The notes beneath the pieces were generated by a model, which was given only the letters and a program-made list of their open reading frames with translations, made no database searches and was not told the origin of the DNA. Both the position numbers and the translations under genes were made by a program. 64,000 nt of DNA from JBNAVY01 sp049700195 (lineage in GTDB: Bacteria > Bacillota > Thermoanaerobacteria > Thermoanaerobacterales > Thermoanaerobacteraceae), in NCBI GenBank assembly GCA_049700195.1, contig JBNAVY010000003.1, positions 1 through 64,000 on the forward strand, written 5' to 3'. Every line of letters starts with the position of its first letter. Position 1 is the first letter of the stretch. Below, in pieces: positions 32,735 through 42,173 of this stretch.

Positions 32735-35338
32735 ATGGCTCTTACCCCTATGATGGAACAATATTTAAAAATCAAAGAAAAATATAAAGATGCTATTTTA
32801 TTTTTTAGACTTGGCGACTTTTATGAAATGTTTTATGAAGACGCACAAATTGCTGCAAAAGAACTTGAAATAGCTTTAACAGGTAAAGACTGTGGTTTAA
32901 AAGAAAGAGCTCCAATGGCTGGAATTCCATATCATGCATCTGATTTTTACATAGATAAACTAATAAAAAAAGGTTATAAAGTTGCTATTTGTGAGCAACT
33001 TGAAGATCCATCAAAAGTTAAAGGTATAGTAAAAAGAGATGTAGTAAGAATATACACTCCTGGTACAATTATAAACACAAAATCTATAGATGAAAGATCT
33101 AATAATTATTTAATATGTGTTTTTAAAGAAAAGTACAATTATGGTATTTCTGCAGTTGATGTAACAACAGGAGACTTATACTCTACTCAGATTTTAAATT
33201 GCACTGATGAAAGAAAAATATATGATGAAATTGCTAAATATAAACCATCAGAAATAATAGCAAATGAGTATTTTTATAGAAATAATAAATATGTAAAAAT
33301 TTTTAAAACGAATAATTGTGCAGTGAATCAGTATGAACCACCACAACTCTCAGAGCAAGATAAAGTTAATTTGATTATTAACCAGTTTAATAAAAGTCTT
33401 GAAGAATTAAATTTAAATAATAAAAAATATACAATAACTTCTTTAGCTATGCTTTTTAATTATCTTAAGGAACTTCAAAAAGTTCCTTTAAAGCATATAA
33501 ATAAGTTATCTTTTTATGAAGATAATTCTTATATGGTTATAGATTCCAATTCATTGAAAAATCTTGAAGTATTGGAATCAAATAAAAACAGATCTGTAAA
33601 AGGTTCACTTTTATGGGTCCTTGACAAAACTATAACTCCAATGGGGGGAAGACTTTTAAAAAAATGGTTAGAAGAACCCCTTATAGATAAATACATGATA
33701 GATTTAAGATTAGATGCTGTTGAAGAACTTTTGAAAGATTTTAAAAGCAGAAGTTTACTAAAAACTTCATTAAATAAAATATATGACCTGGAAAGACTTT
33801 CAAGTAAAATTGTTTATCAAAATATTAATGCTAAAGATTTTATAGCTATAAAATTATCTATAGAAAATTTACCCGATATTAAGGATATATTAAAGAATTT
33901 TAATTCATTACTTTTTAAAAATATATATGAAAATTTTGATATCTTAGATGATGTATATAAACTAATTGATGAATCTATAAAAGATGATCCTTCTTTACAG
34001 TTAAAAGAAGGTAACATTATTAAAGATGGATACAATGAAACTGTCGACAATTTAAGAAAAGCTTCACAAGAAGGCAAAAGCTGGATTGCTAATCTTGAAG
34101 CTTATGAGAGAGAAAAAACGGGAATTAAAAATTTAAAAGTTGGTTACAACAAAGTTTTTGGATATTTTTTAGAAATTACAAAATCAAATATTTCACAGGT
34201 TCCTGAAAGATATATAAGAAAACAGACTCTATCTAATGCAGAAAGATATATCACACCAGAATTAAAAGAAATAGAAGAAAAGATCCTTGGAGCAGAAGAA
34301 AAATTAATTGAATTAGAATATAATATTTTTAATGATATAAGAGAAAAAATAGAACTTCAACTTATTCGAATACAAAACACAGCAAAAAATATAGCTTTAA
34401 TAGATGTATTACTATCTTTTGCAGAAGTATCAGAAATCAACAATTATATAAAACCTGATATTAGAAATGATGATACAATTATTATAAAAGATGGCCGCCA
34501 TCCTGTAATTGAATCAATATTAGAAGATTCTTTTGTATCTAACGATATAAAGATAGACTCTAATGAACCTATTATGATTATAACTGGCCCTAATATGGCT
34601 GGAAAGTCAACATATATGAGACAAGTTGCCCTAATAGTTTTAATGGCACAGACAGGTTGTTTTGTCCCTGCTTCATATGCACAAATAGGTATTGTAGATA
34701 AAATATTTACAAGAGTAGGTGCTTCAGATGATTTATTTTCTGGCCAAAGTACTTTTATGGTTGAAATGTCAGAAGTAGCAAATATTTTAAAATATGCAAC
34801 TGATAAAAGTTTAATTATTTTAGACGAAGTAGGACGTGGAACTAGCACTTATGATGGAATGAGTATTGCACATGCAGTCATAGAATATATACATGAAAAC
34901 TTAAAAACTAAAACACTTTTTGCTACACATTATCATGAACTTACACATTTAGAAAATAAAATGATAGGTGTAAAAAATTATAATATACTCGTAAAAGAAA
35001 TGCATGATGATATTATATTTTTAAGAAAAATAGTACCTGGTGGAGCTGATAAAAGCTATGGTATTCAAGTTTCAAAACTGGCCGGTCTTCCAGATTCATT
35101 AATAAAAAGAGCTAAAGAAATCTTAGATAATTTAGAAAATGAAAATGATATAAAAACAAAAAATAATTCTTATGAAAAAATGACAGTAACACAAATAGAT
35201 ATTTTTACATCTGCAAAAGATGAAATCATAAACAGTATTTATAATTGTGATTTAAATAATATGACACCATTGCAAGCACTAAATTATTTATATGCTTTAA
35301 AAGAAAAAGCTACTATTATCAGGAGTGAAATATTATGA
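32735..35338 (+). CDS. mutS: DNA mismatch repair protein MutS
   Basis: 867 residues, full length. The mismatch-binding N-terminus has LTPMMEQYLKIKEKYKDAIL and the FRLGDFYEMFYEDA motif with the wedge Phe. The C-terminal ABC ATPase has Walker A GPNMAGKSTYMRQ (about 617-629), the DDLFSGQSTFMVEMSE signature, Walker B IILDEVGRGTSTYDG and FATHYHELT. ATG 32735 follows GGAGGTG. It overlaps mutL by four bases (ATGA), giving coupled synthesis of the repair pair. Confidence 0.97.
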   Translation: MALTPMMEQYLKIKEKYKDAILFFRLGDFYEMFYEDAQIAAKELEIALTGKDCGLKERAPMAGIPYHASDFYIDKLIKKGYKVAICEQLEDPSKVKGIVKRDVVRIYTPGTIINTKSIDERSNNYLICVFKEKYNYGISAVDVTTGDLYSTQILNCTDERKIYDEIAKYKPSEIIANEYFYRNNKYVKIFKTNNCAVNQYEPPQLSEQDKVNLIINQFNKSLEELNLNNKKYTITSLAMLFNYLKELQKVPLKHINKLSFYEDNSYMVIDSNSLKNLEVLESNKNRSVKGSLLWVLDKTITPMGGRLLKKWLEEPLIDKYMIDLRLDAVEELLKDFKSRSLLKTSLNKIYDLERLSSKIVYQNINAKDFIAIKLSIENLPDIKDILKNFNSLLFKNIYENFDILDDVYKLIDESIKDDPSLQLKEGNIIKDGYNETVDNLRKASQEGKSWIANLEAYEREKTGIKNLKVGYNKVFGYFLEITKSNISQVPERYIRKQTLSNAERYITPELKEIEEKILGAEEKLIELEYNIFNDIREKIELQLIRIQNTAKNIALIDVLLSFAEVSEINNYIKPDIRNDDTIIIKDGRHPVIESILEDSFVSNDIKIDSNEPIMIITGPNMAGKSTYMRQVALIVLMAQTGCFVPASYAQIGIVDKIFTRVGASDDLFSGQSTFMVEMSEVANILKYATDKSLIILDEVGRGTSTYDGMSIAHAVIEYIHENLKTKTLFATHYHELTHLENKMIGVKNYNILVKEMHDDIIFLRKIVPGGADKSYGIQVSKLAGLPDSLIKRAKEILDNLENENDIKTKNNSYEKMTVTQIDIFTSAKDEIINSIYNCDLNNMTPLQALNYLYALKEKATIIRSEIL

Positions 35339-37200
35339 ACAAAATAATTTTATTAGATGATAAACTTATTAATAAAATTGCTGCAGGCGAAGTTGTAGAA
35401 AGACCCGCTTCTATAGTTAAAGAACTTGTAGAAAATTCTATAGACGCAAATAGTAAAAATATTTCAATTGAAATAATTGATGGAGGAATACCTTATATAA
35501 AAGTTTCAGATGATGGTAATGGAATGGACGAGGTTGATTCTGTTCTTGCCTTTTCCCGTCATGCTACAAGTAAAATAAAAGCAGATAAAGATTTATACAG
35601 CATTAATACGTTAGGTTTTAGAGGTGAAGCCCTTGCAAGCATTGCGGCTATATCTAAAGTTACACTTCTTACAAGAGAAGAAACCTCTCAATTAGGTGTC
35701 AAATTATCAATAGAAGGCGGTAAAATTCTTGAAAAACAACCTAGCGGATGTCAAAAAGGCACATCTGTAGAAATAAAAGATGTGTTTTATAATACTCCTG
35801 CAAGACGAAAATTTCTAAAACGTCCTTCTACAGAAGCTATGTATATTTCTGATATAATTATTAAAATAGCCCTGTCACATCCTGAGATTTCGTTTAAATA
35901 TTTAAAAGATAAAAAGTTACAATTTATAACATCCGGTAATAAAAATATAGAGGATGTTATAATAAGACTTTTTGGAAGTGACATTATTGAACAGCTTTTA
36001 TATGGTGATTATGAAGATGAATATTTAAATATAAAAATATACATGGGGAAAAATTCTCTAAACAAATCAAATAGAAATATGCAATTTTTTTTTGTTAATG
36101 GCAGATATATAAAAAACAAAACTTTAACTGCAGCAGTTGATGAGGCTTATAAAACATATATACCTATAAATAGGTATCCTGTTGTTTTTATGTATATTAA
36201 TATTGATCCTCGCCAAATTGACGTAAATATTCATCCGTCAAAACTTGAAATAAAGTTTTCAGATGATAAAACTATATTCAATACTGTATATGATACTATA
36301 AAAAATACGTTAAAAAGCAATAACTTAATACCTGATGGATTTTTAAATAAAGTAAAACCAACATTTAAATTTAATGAAGTCAATAATAAAATCGTTGGAA
36401 AACAAGAAAAAATAGAATTTACTTCTTTAAAAAACGAACATCAAAAAAACAATAATATATTTGAGGAAATAAAAAATCAAGATAATCAAGACAATAATGA
36501 AAATAATTATAGTAATGATAAAATTACAAATGAATTTTACCAACAACAAAATAATGAATCTAAAATTTGTGAAAACAATACACAAACACCTGAATTCGAA
36601 ACAAAATATAATAAACTTAAAGAGGAAATTTCAGACATTAAAATAATTGGAACTCTTTTTTCTACATATATAATTGTTGAAAAAGAGGATGTATTTTATA
36701 TTATTGATCAACATGCTGCTCATGAAAGAATTTTATATGAAAAATTTATGAATAAATTTGATAAAGTTCAAGCTAAGCAAACTACATTTCCAATTGTAGT
36801 TAATCTACAATATAATGATTTAGAAATATTAAATGATGAAAAAGAACTTATAGAGAATTTAGGCTTTAGATATGAACAGTTTGGAGGTAATTCCGTTATA
36901 TTAAGAGAAGTTCCAGTTATATTAGGACAACCAGAAGCAAAACAGCTTTTTATAGATATAATAGAAAAATTAAAAGATAAAGAAATAACTAATAAAATTC
37001 ATTTAAAAGAAGAAAATATAACAATGATGGCTTGCAAAGCTGCAGTAAAAGCTATGGACAAACTATCAAATGAAGAAATTATTAAACTTTTTGAAGATCT
37101 TAAAGTTGCAGAAAACCCTTATACTTGCCCTCATGGACGGCCATTAATAGTTTCAATAACCAAAAACCAGTTAGAAAAAATGTTTAAACGAATAATGTAA
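35335..37200 (+). CDS. mutL: DNA mismatch repair endonuclease MutL
   Basis: 621 residues. The GHKL ATPase N-terminus has KIAAGEVVERPASIVKEL, ELVENSIDA, VSDDGNGMD and LGFRGEALASIA. A low-complexity Asn/Lys/Gln linker spans about 360-425. The C-terminal dimerisation domain holds DQHAAHERI, the metal-binding nuclease motif of DQHA(x)2E(x)4E type, and ACKAAVKAMDKL. This fits a methyl-independent mismatch repair system; no mutH is present. Confidence 0.96.
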   Translation: MNKIILLDDKLINKIAAGEVVERPASIVKELVENSIDANSKNISIEIIDGGIPYIKVSDDGNGMDEVDSVLAFSRHATSKIKADKDLYSINTLGFRGEALASIAAISKVTLLTREETSQLGVKLSIEGGKILEKQPSGCQKGTSVEIKDVFYNTPARRKFLKRPSTEAMYISDIIIKIALSHPEISFKYLKDKKLQFITSGNKNIEDVIIRLFGSDIIEQLLYGDYEDEYLNIKIYMGKNSLNKSNRNMQFFFVNGRYIKNKTLTAAVDEAYKTYIPINRYPVVFMYINIDPRQIDVNIHPSKLEIKFSDDKTIFNTVYDTIKNTLKSNNLIPDGFLNKVKPTFKFNEVNNKIVGKQEKIEFTSLKNEHQKNNNIFEEIKNQDNQDNNENNYSNDKITNEFYQQQNNESKICENNTQTPEFETKYNKLKEEISDIKIIGTLFSTYIIVEKEDVFYIIDQHAAHERILYEKFMNKFDKVQAKQTTFPIVVNLQYNDLEILNDEKELIENLGFRYEQFGGNSVILREVPVILGQPEAKQLFIDIIEKLKDKEITNKIHLKEENITMMACKAAVKAMDKLSNEEIIKLFEDLKVAENPYTCPHGRPLIVSITKNQLEKMFKRIM

Positions 37201-37225
37201 AATTAGCAATAGAAAAGGTGATAAA

Positions 37226-38173
37226 ATGCCAATACCTATAGTTATAATAGCTGGTCCTACTGCTTCAGGCAAAACAAGATTATCAATAGATACAGCTAAA
37301 AATTTTAACGGAGAAATAATTTCTGCAGATTCTATGCAAATATATAAAAATATGGATATAGGCACTGCAAAAATAAGGGAAGCAGAAATGGAAAATATAC
37401 CTCACTATTTAATAGATATTGTAGATCCTGATTACGATTTTAGTGTAGCAGAATTTGAAAGGATGGCAAAAGCTGCAATTACTGATATATACAAAAGAAA
37501 CAAACTACCTATTATAGTTGGAGGAACGGGGCTATATATAAATTCTATTGTTTATACTATGAATTTTTCTGACTTTGAAGCTGAACCTGAATTTAGAAAC
37601 AAATTAAAAAAGATTGCCCAAAGATTCGGAAGTAAAATATTATATAATAGATTAGTAAAAGAAGATCCCGAAACAGCTTTTAAAATACACCCTAATGACA
37701 CTAAAAGAATAATCAGAGCCTTAGAAGTTAAAAAATATACAGGTTTTCCCATTTCTTATTATCAAAAAGAAAGTGGGAAAAGAATAAATAAAGAATTTAA
37801 TACTATTATGATAGGATTAAATTTTAGAAATCGTGAATTACTTTATAAAAGAATAAATGATCGTGTTGATAATATGATAAAAAATAATTTAATAAATGAA
37901 GTGGAAAAATTACTAAAAATAGGTTATAATAAAAACAGTACTGCTATGCAAGCATTAGGATATAAAGAAATTATTGAATACTTAAATGGTAAAGTGTCTT
38001 TAGATGAGGCTACAGAAAAAATAAAGCAAAATACAAGGAGGTATGCAAAAAGACAAATTACATGGTTTAAAAGTTATAAATTTATCAAATGGTTTTATGT
38101 AGATGATTATTTAAATTATGATGATCTTAAAAAAAATATTTTTAGTTATTTTGCAGGAAAATTGCAACTTTGA
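37226..38173 (+). CDS. miaA: tRNA dimethylallyltransferase
   Basis: 315 residues. P-loop IAGPTASGKTRLSID (residues 7-21), ISADSMQIYKNMDIGTAK (about 33-50), IVGGTGLYI (about 91-99) and QNTRRYAKRQITWF (about 272-285), the tRNA-binding RRYAKRQ motif. It makes i6A37, the substrate of MiaB. ATG 37226 follows AAAAGGTGAT. Its last 20 bases overlap the sigma-H-like element upstream of hfq. Confidence 0.96.
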   Translation: MPIPIVIIAGPTASGKTRLSIDTAKNFNGEIISADSMQIYKNMDIGTAKIREAEMENIPHYLIDIVDPDYDFSVAEFERMAKAAITDIYKRNKLPIIVGGTGLYINSIVYTMNFSDFEAEPEFRNKLKKIAQRFGSKILYNRLVKEDPETAFKIHPNDTKRIIRALEVKKYTGFPISYYQKESGKRINKEFNTIMIGLNFRNRELLYKRINDRVDNMIKNNLINEVEKLLKIGYNKNSTAMQALGYKEIIEYLNGKVSLDEATEKIKQNTRRYAKRQITWFKSYKFIKWFYVDDYLNYDDLKKNIFSYFAGKLQL

Positions 38174-38181
38174 TAGAATAT
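38153..38181 (+). promoter_or_regulatory. Sigma-H-like promoter of hfq
   Basis: GCAGGAAAA (38153-38161), 11 bases, ATAGAATAT (38173-38181), and again A as the next base. All consensus positions match RnAGGAwWW / RnnGAATWW, with the same 21-base AGGA-to-GAAT distance as in spoIIA and spoVS. It begins inside the end of miaA and lies 36 bases before the hfq start. Confidence 0.65.
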
Positions 38182-38216
38182 AAGTAATAATACAAAATAC
38201 ATTAAGGGGGATGGCC

Positions 38217-38474
38217 ATGAATAATACAAAAACAGCTATCAATCTACAAGATATTTTTTTAAATCAAGTAAGAAAAGAGCACATAGCAGTTACAATTTAT
38301 TTGATTAATGGATTCCAATTAAAAGGTATGGTAAAAGGATTTGATAATTTCACGGTAGTGTTAGAATCAGAAAATAAACAACAATTGATGATTTATAAAC
38401 ATGCCGTTTCTACAATTACCCCTCAAAAACCAGTAATCTTTTCAACTTCTGAAAGAGAGGAAAAACAGTATTAG
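38217..38474 (+). CDS. hfq: RNA chaperone Hfq
   Basis: 85 residues, Sm-like hexameric RNA-binding protein. Sm1: NLQDIFLNQVRKEHIAVTIY, LINGFQLKGMVKGFDNFTVV; Sm2: LMIYKHAVSTITP (the YKHAIS-type motif). I use ATG 38217, six bases after AAGGGGG. ATG 38211 abuts the site. It follows miaA as in most bacteria, but has its own sigma-H-like promoter and a terminator, so it can be expressed alone. Confidence 0.96.
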   Translation: MNNTKTAINLQDIFLNQVRKEHIAVTIYLINGFQLKGMVKGFDNFTVVLESENKQQLMIYKHAVSTITPQKPVIFSTSEREEKQY

Positions 38475-38495
38475 AATCCTAATACTGTTTTTTTA
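38463..38495 (+). terminator. Terminator after hfq
   Basis: ACAGTATTAG (38465-38474), loop AATC, CTAATACTGT (38479-38488), then seven T. The hfq stop codon is inside the stem. Confidence 0.92.
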
Positions 38496-38523
38496 AAAAA
38501 TTTAAGTTAGGGGAGATATGAAT

Positions 38524-39312
38524 ATGAAAATAGGCTTTATTGGTGTAGGAAACATGGGATTTGCTTTATTGAAAGGAATATTAAACTCTAATTTTGTAAA
38601 ACCTGAAAACATAATAATTTATGACAGTGCAACAGAAAAATCAAATGCTATAAAAGAAGAATTTAAAATAAATATAGCTGATAATAATATAAATCTTGTA
38701 CAAGAGGCTGATATTATTATTCTTGCTATAAAACCAAACATATATGATTTAATACTAAAAGAAATCAAAGGAGTTTTAAACCCTAACAAACTTATTATAA
38801 CAATAGCACCTGGTATAACAATTGAACATGTTAAATCTATAATAAAAGCTGGAAAAGTTATAAGAACGATTCCTAATACACCTGCACTTATAGGAGAAGG
38901 TATCACAGCTATTGCATATTCTGATGACACAAACGAAGAAGATAAAGAGGTAGCCAGAAAAATTTTTAGAACTTGTGGAGAAATTGTAGAACTAAATGAA
39001 AGCTTAATTGATGCAGCAATGGCAGTTTCAAGCTGTAGTCCTGCATTTACTTATATGTTTATTGAGGCTTTATCCGATGCAGGAGTGGCATTAGGTCTAC
39101 CAAGAGATATTGCCTATAAATTATCATCAAAAGCTTTATCTGGATCTGGAAATATGGTTTTAAAAACTGGACTTCATCCGGGACAATTAAAAGATATGGT
39201 AACGTCACCAGGAGGAACAACAATTCAAGGGGTTAGAATTTTAGAAAAACAAGGCATGAGAAGCGCTGTTATTGAAGCGGTTATTTCTTCATATCAAAAA
39301 GCAAAGGAATAA
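38524..39312 (+). CDS. proC: Pyrroline-5-carboxylate reductase
   Basis: 262 residues, last step of proline synthesis. The NAD(P)-binding MKIGFIGVGNMGFALL opens the protein; IILAIKPNIYDLILKEI, the mid IRTIPNTPALIGEG and the C-terminal dimer domain with SSCSPAFTYMFIEAL, DMVTSPGGTTIQGV follow. I choose ATG 38524, eight bases after GGGGAG, over ATG 38518, which is two bases from it. Confidence 0.95.
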   Translation: MKIGFIGVGNMGFALLKGILNSNFVKPENIIIYDSATEKSNAIKEEFKINIADNNINLVQEADIIILAIKPNIYDLILKEIKGVLNPNKLIITIAPGITIEHVKSIIKAGKVIRTIPNTPALIGEGITAIAYSDDTNEEDKEVARKIFRTCGEIVELNESLIDAAMAVSSCSPAFTYMFIEALSDAGVALGLPRDIAYKLSSKALSGSGNMVLKTGLHPGQLKDMVTSPGGTTIQGVRILEKQGMRSAVIEAVISSYQKAKE

Positions 39313-39319
39313 TAGAAAT

Positions 39320-39796
39320 ATGGAAAATAAGAATAATCAGCATAAAGATATTATAGAAATCTATACAGATGGCGCCTGTAGTGGAAATCCAGGCCCTGGA
39401 GGTTGGGGTGCTATATTACTATATAAAGATGTTATACGAGAAATTTCAGGTTATGAAGAAAATACAACAAATAATAGAATGGAATTAAAAGCGGCTATTG
39501 AAGCTTTAAAACTATTAAAAAGACCTTGTAAAGTACATTTATACAGTGATAGCAGTTATCTTGTCAATGCATTTAATTTAGGTTGGTTAGTTAAATGGAA
39601 AAAAAATAATTGGTTAAAATCTGATAAAACACCAGTTGAAAATAAAGACCTATGGGAAAAACTATCAGAGCTAACTCAAATCCATAATGTTAGTTGGATA
39701 AAAGTTAAAGGGCATTCTGATAATGAATATAATAATAAATGTGATAAACTTGCTACAGATCAGATAAAACAAAACACATATAAAAAAAGTATATAA
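39320..39796 (+). CDS. rnhA: Ribonuclease HI
   Basis: 158 residues, cleaves RNA in RNA-DNA hybrids. The catalytic DEDD residues are recognisable in IYTDGACSGNPGPGGWG (Asp), NRMELKAAIEAL (Glu), LYSDSSYLVNAF (Asp) and near HSDNEYNNKCDKLA (Asp). It has the full handle region (WKKNNWLKSDKTPVENKDLW), as in E. coli RNase HI. ATG 39320; the AAAGGA ribosome site is 11 to 12 bases away. Confidence 0.95.
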   Translation: MENKNNQHKDIIEIYTDGACSGNPGPGGWGAILLYKDVIREISGYEENTTNNRMELKAAIEALKLLKRPCKVHLYSDSSYLVNAFNLGWLVKWKKNNWLKSDKTPVENKDLWEKLSELTQIHNVSWIKVKGHSDNEYNNKCDKLATDQIKQNTYKKSI

Positions 39797-39825
39797 TATA
39801 TATGTTTAACCTAATTTTTAATTAT

Positions 39826-39869
39826 TATACCCAATTATACGAAATATCTATTTCGTATAATTGGGTATA
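39826..39869. repeat. Perfect 44-base palindrome upstream of the tyrosine recombinase gene
   Basis: Two perfectly complementary 21-base arms, 39826-39846 and 39849-39869 (outer ends TATACCC and GGGTATA, inner ends CGAAATA and TATTTCG), around the two bases TC. No T-run follows; the recombinase ribosome site AAAGGAG comes directly after. It may be an operator, a recombination site or a strong 5' leader hairpin. It does not match dif or the CGAAC-type LexA box. Confidence 0.9.
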
Positions 39870-39883
39870 GAAAGGAGCATTTG

Positions 39884-40861
39884 ATGGATAGATATTTATC
39901 ATATAATAACAAAGAAATCCACCCCCCTCTTTTAGATGAATTTTTAAATTATTTTACTACAGTAAAAGCCAGATCACCTAATACAATAAAAAGCTATACA
40001 TATGATCTGAGTTTATTTTTTAGATTTATAAAATTAAGAAAAGGTCTTGCATCAGAAAAAGACAATTTTGACGAAATACCTATTTTTGATTTTGATTTAT
40101 CTCTGGTCAGTTCTGTTGATTTAAATGATTTATATGCCTTTTTAACGTTTGTTACTCAGAACAGGTCTAATGCTCCTGCTGCTCGTGCTCGGAAAATAGC
40201 CAGCCTAAGAGCTTTTTACGGTTACCTCTATAAAAAAGCTAAAGTAATAGATAAAGATCCTACACAAGAATTGGAATCACCTAAGCTTTCAAATAGGCAA
40301 CCAGTTTATATGACTCTGGAAGAAAGCCGAAAACTATTACATGTTATAGATGGACCATTTAAAGAAAGAGATTATGCTATAATAACTTTATTTTTAAATT
40401 GCGGTCTTCGTGTTTCTGAATTAGTAAATATAAATTTAAATGATATAAAAGAAGATAAATTAACCGTTATAGGTAAAGGTAATAAACAAAGAACCATTTA
40501 TTTAAATGATGCTGCCATAAATGCCATAAATGAATATCTAAAGGTAAGACCTCATGATAAAGTTAAAGATAAACAAGCATTATTTTTAAGTAGGAGACTT
40601 CAAAGAATTAGTGTGAAAACAGTCCAATACACTGTAAAAAAGTATATTAAAAATGCTGATTTAGAAGGAAAAAAATATTCAACACATAAATTAAGGCATA
40701 CTGCAGCAACCTTAATGTATAGATATGGCAATGTAGATATAAGAACTCTGCAGAAGCTTCTAGGGCATTCTAATGTATCTACAACTCAGATTTATACCCA
40801 TGTTGATGATTCACAATTAAAAGATGCTATAAATAAAAATCCACTTTCTAATGAAAAATGA
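39884..40861 (+). CDS. Tyrosine recombinase (XerC/XerD-like)
   Basis: 325 residues. An N-terminal SAM-like DNA-binding domain (PNTIKSYTYDLSLFFRF) contains an acidic insertion at about 54-78. The catalytic domain carries the full set of residues: Arg176 (NCGLRVSEL), Lys199 (GKGNKQR), His268 and Arg271 (THKLRHTAA), His295 (LLGHSNVS) and the nucleophile Tyr304 (QIYTHVD). It cuts and rejoins DNA through a 3'-phosphotyrosine. Chromosome-dimer resolution is one possibility, but Clostridia carry several such paralogues. ATG 39884 follows AAAGGAG, preceded by the 44-base palindrome. Confidence 0.9.
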   Translation: MDRYLSYNNKEIHPPLLDEFLNYFTTVKARSPNTIKSYTYDLSLFFRFIKLRKGLASEKDNFDEIPIFDFDLSLVSSVDLNDLYAFLTFVTQNRSNAPAARARKIASLRAFYGYLYKKAKVIDKDPTQELESPKLSNRQPVYMTLEESRKLLHVIDGPFKERDYAIITLFLNCGLRVSELVNINLNDIKEDKLTVIGKGNKQRTIYLNDAAINAINEYLKVRPHDKVKDKQALFLSRRLQRISVKTVQYTVKKYIKNADLEGKKYSTHKLRHTAATLMYRYGNVDIRTLQKLLGHSNVSTTQIYTHVDDSQLKDAINKNPLSNEK

Positions 40862-40890
40862 AGCTAAAATAATAATTTATTTTAGCTTCA
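40859..40890. terminator. Bidirectional terminator at the strand switch
   Basis: A 14-bp perfect stem, TGAAGCTAAAATAA (40859-40872) and TTATTTTAGCTTCA (40877-40890), with a TAAT loop. It contains both stop codons of the convergent genes: TGA of the recombinase and TAA of the minus-strand gene. Confidence 0.85.
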
Positions 40891-42169
40891 AAAATCCCTT
40901 CTTATAAAGATTATTTACAGCAATAGCAATTCCAAGTTTAACTTGATAATATGTCAATCCACCTTGAACATATGCCGTATATGGTTTTCTAATTGGTGCA
41001 TCCGCACTTAATTCAATTGATGATCCTTGTATAAATCCACCAGCAGCCATAATTACTTTATCATCATATCCAGGCATATCCCACGGCTCTGGATCTACAT
41101 GGGAGTCAACAGGTGATCCTTTTTGTATTCCCTGAATAAAACTTATAAGTTCTTCTTCTGTATTAAATCTTACTGCTTGTACAATATCTGTACGTCTATC
41201 ATCATATTTTGGAATGACATCATAACCTAATAGTTCCATTATCCTTGATAATAAAACAGCACCTTTTAAAGCTTCACCTACAATTTTTGGAGCAAAAAAT
41301 AAACCTTGTAAAATTAATCTATTTGTATCTAAAGAGGGACCTACTTCTTTTCCTATTCCAGGTGCATAAAGTCTATATGCAGCATTTTCAACAAGATTTT
41401 TTTTACCAACTACATACCCACCAGTAGGAGCAATTCCTCCACCTATATTTTTAATAAGAGAACCTGCCACTATATCTGCACCAACTTCAATTGGTTCTTT
41501 AATTTCTGTAAACTCTCCATAACAATTATCCACAAAAACGATTATGTCTTTTTTTACTTCTTTTATTTTTATTATTGCTTTTTCAATATCATCTATAGAT
41601 AAAGAATTTCTGTAATCATATCCTTTAGAACGCTGAATCATTATCATTTTTGTTTTACTATTTATAGAGCTTATTACACTTTTTATATCTATTTCTCCAT
41701 TATTTATAAGTGGAATTTCTTTATATGAAACGCCATAATCTTTTAAAGACCCTCTGCCCTGCTCTCCCTTTAAACCTATTATTTCTTCTAATGTGTCGTA
41801 GGGATGACCACAAGCCGATATAAGCTGGTCATTTGGCTTTAAATTTGAAAATAGACATAATGATATGGCATGGGTTCCAGAAACGATCTGAGGTCTTACT
41901 AAGGCATCCTCAGCTTTAAATATATCTGAATATATTTTTTCTATTTCATTTCTTCCTATATCTCCATATCCATAACCAGTAGTTCCATTAAAATGAATAT
42001 CGCTTAACTTGTTCTGCTGAAAACTATACAATACTTTATATTGGTTATATTCTACTATTTTATCGATGTTTTCGAATATAGTTTTAGAATCCTTTTCTGA
42101 TTTTTCTAACAAAAAAATTACATCATCTAAGATGTAAAAATTATTTTTCAAATAATTTTTAAAACTCAT
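40877..42169 (-). CDS. PLP-dependent protein of the aluminium resistance / methionine gamma-lyase related family
   Basis: 430 residues, a fold-type I PLP enzyme close to cystathionine gamma-lyase-like proteins (annotated Alum_res). HFNGTTGYGYGDIGRNEIEK near 60, RPQIVSGTHAISLCLF, IFVDNCYGEFTE with the PLP-binding Asp, and the lysine of AGSLIKNIGGGIAPTGGY are all family marks. The C-terminal half includes SPVDSHVDPEPWDMPGY. The reaction is not established. ATG 42169 lies four bases after the spoVK stop, with AGAGAGGA as ribosome site, so the two are one operon, as in related Clostridia. Confidence 0.9.
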   Translation of the reverse strand: MSFKNYLKNNFYILDDVIFLLEKSEKDSKTIFENIDKIVEYNQYKVLYSFQQNKLSDIHFNGTTGYGYGDIGRNEIEKIYSDIFKAEDALVRPQIVSGTHAISLCLFSNLKPNDQLISACGHPYDTLEEIIGLKGEQGRGSLKDYGVSYKEIPLINNGEIDIKSVISSINSKTKMIMIQRSKGYDYRNSLSIDDIEKAIIKIKEVKKDIIVFVDNCYGEFTEIKEPIEVGADIVAGSLIKNIGGGIAPTGGYVVGKKNLVENAAYRLYAPGIGKEVGPSLDTNRLILQGLFFAPKIVGEALKGAVLLSRIMELLGYDVIPKYDDRRTDIVQAVRFNTEEELISFIQGIQKGSPVDSHVDPEPWDMPGYDDKVIMAAGGFIQGSSIELSADAPIRKPYTAYVQGGLTYYQVKLGIAIAVNNLYKKGFLKLK

Positions 42170-42173
42170 CTTT

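Noticed and set aside
39797..39883. The 44-base palindrome as an ordinary terminator of rnhA
   Set aside because: No T-run follows on either strand and the next ribosome site abuts it. Still possible, but not a standard terminator.
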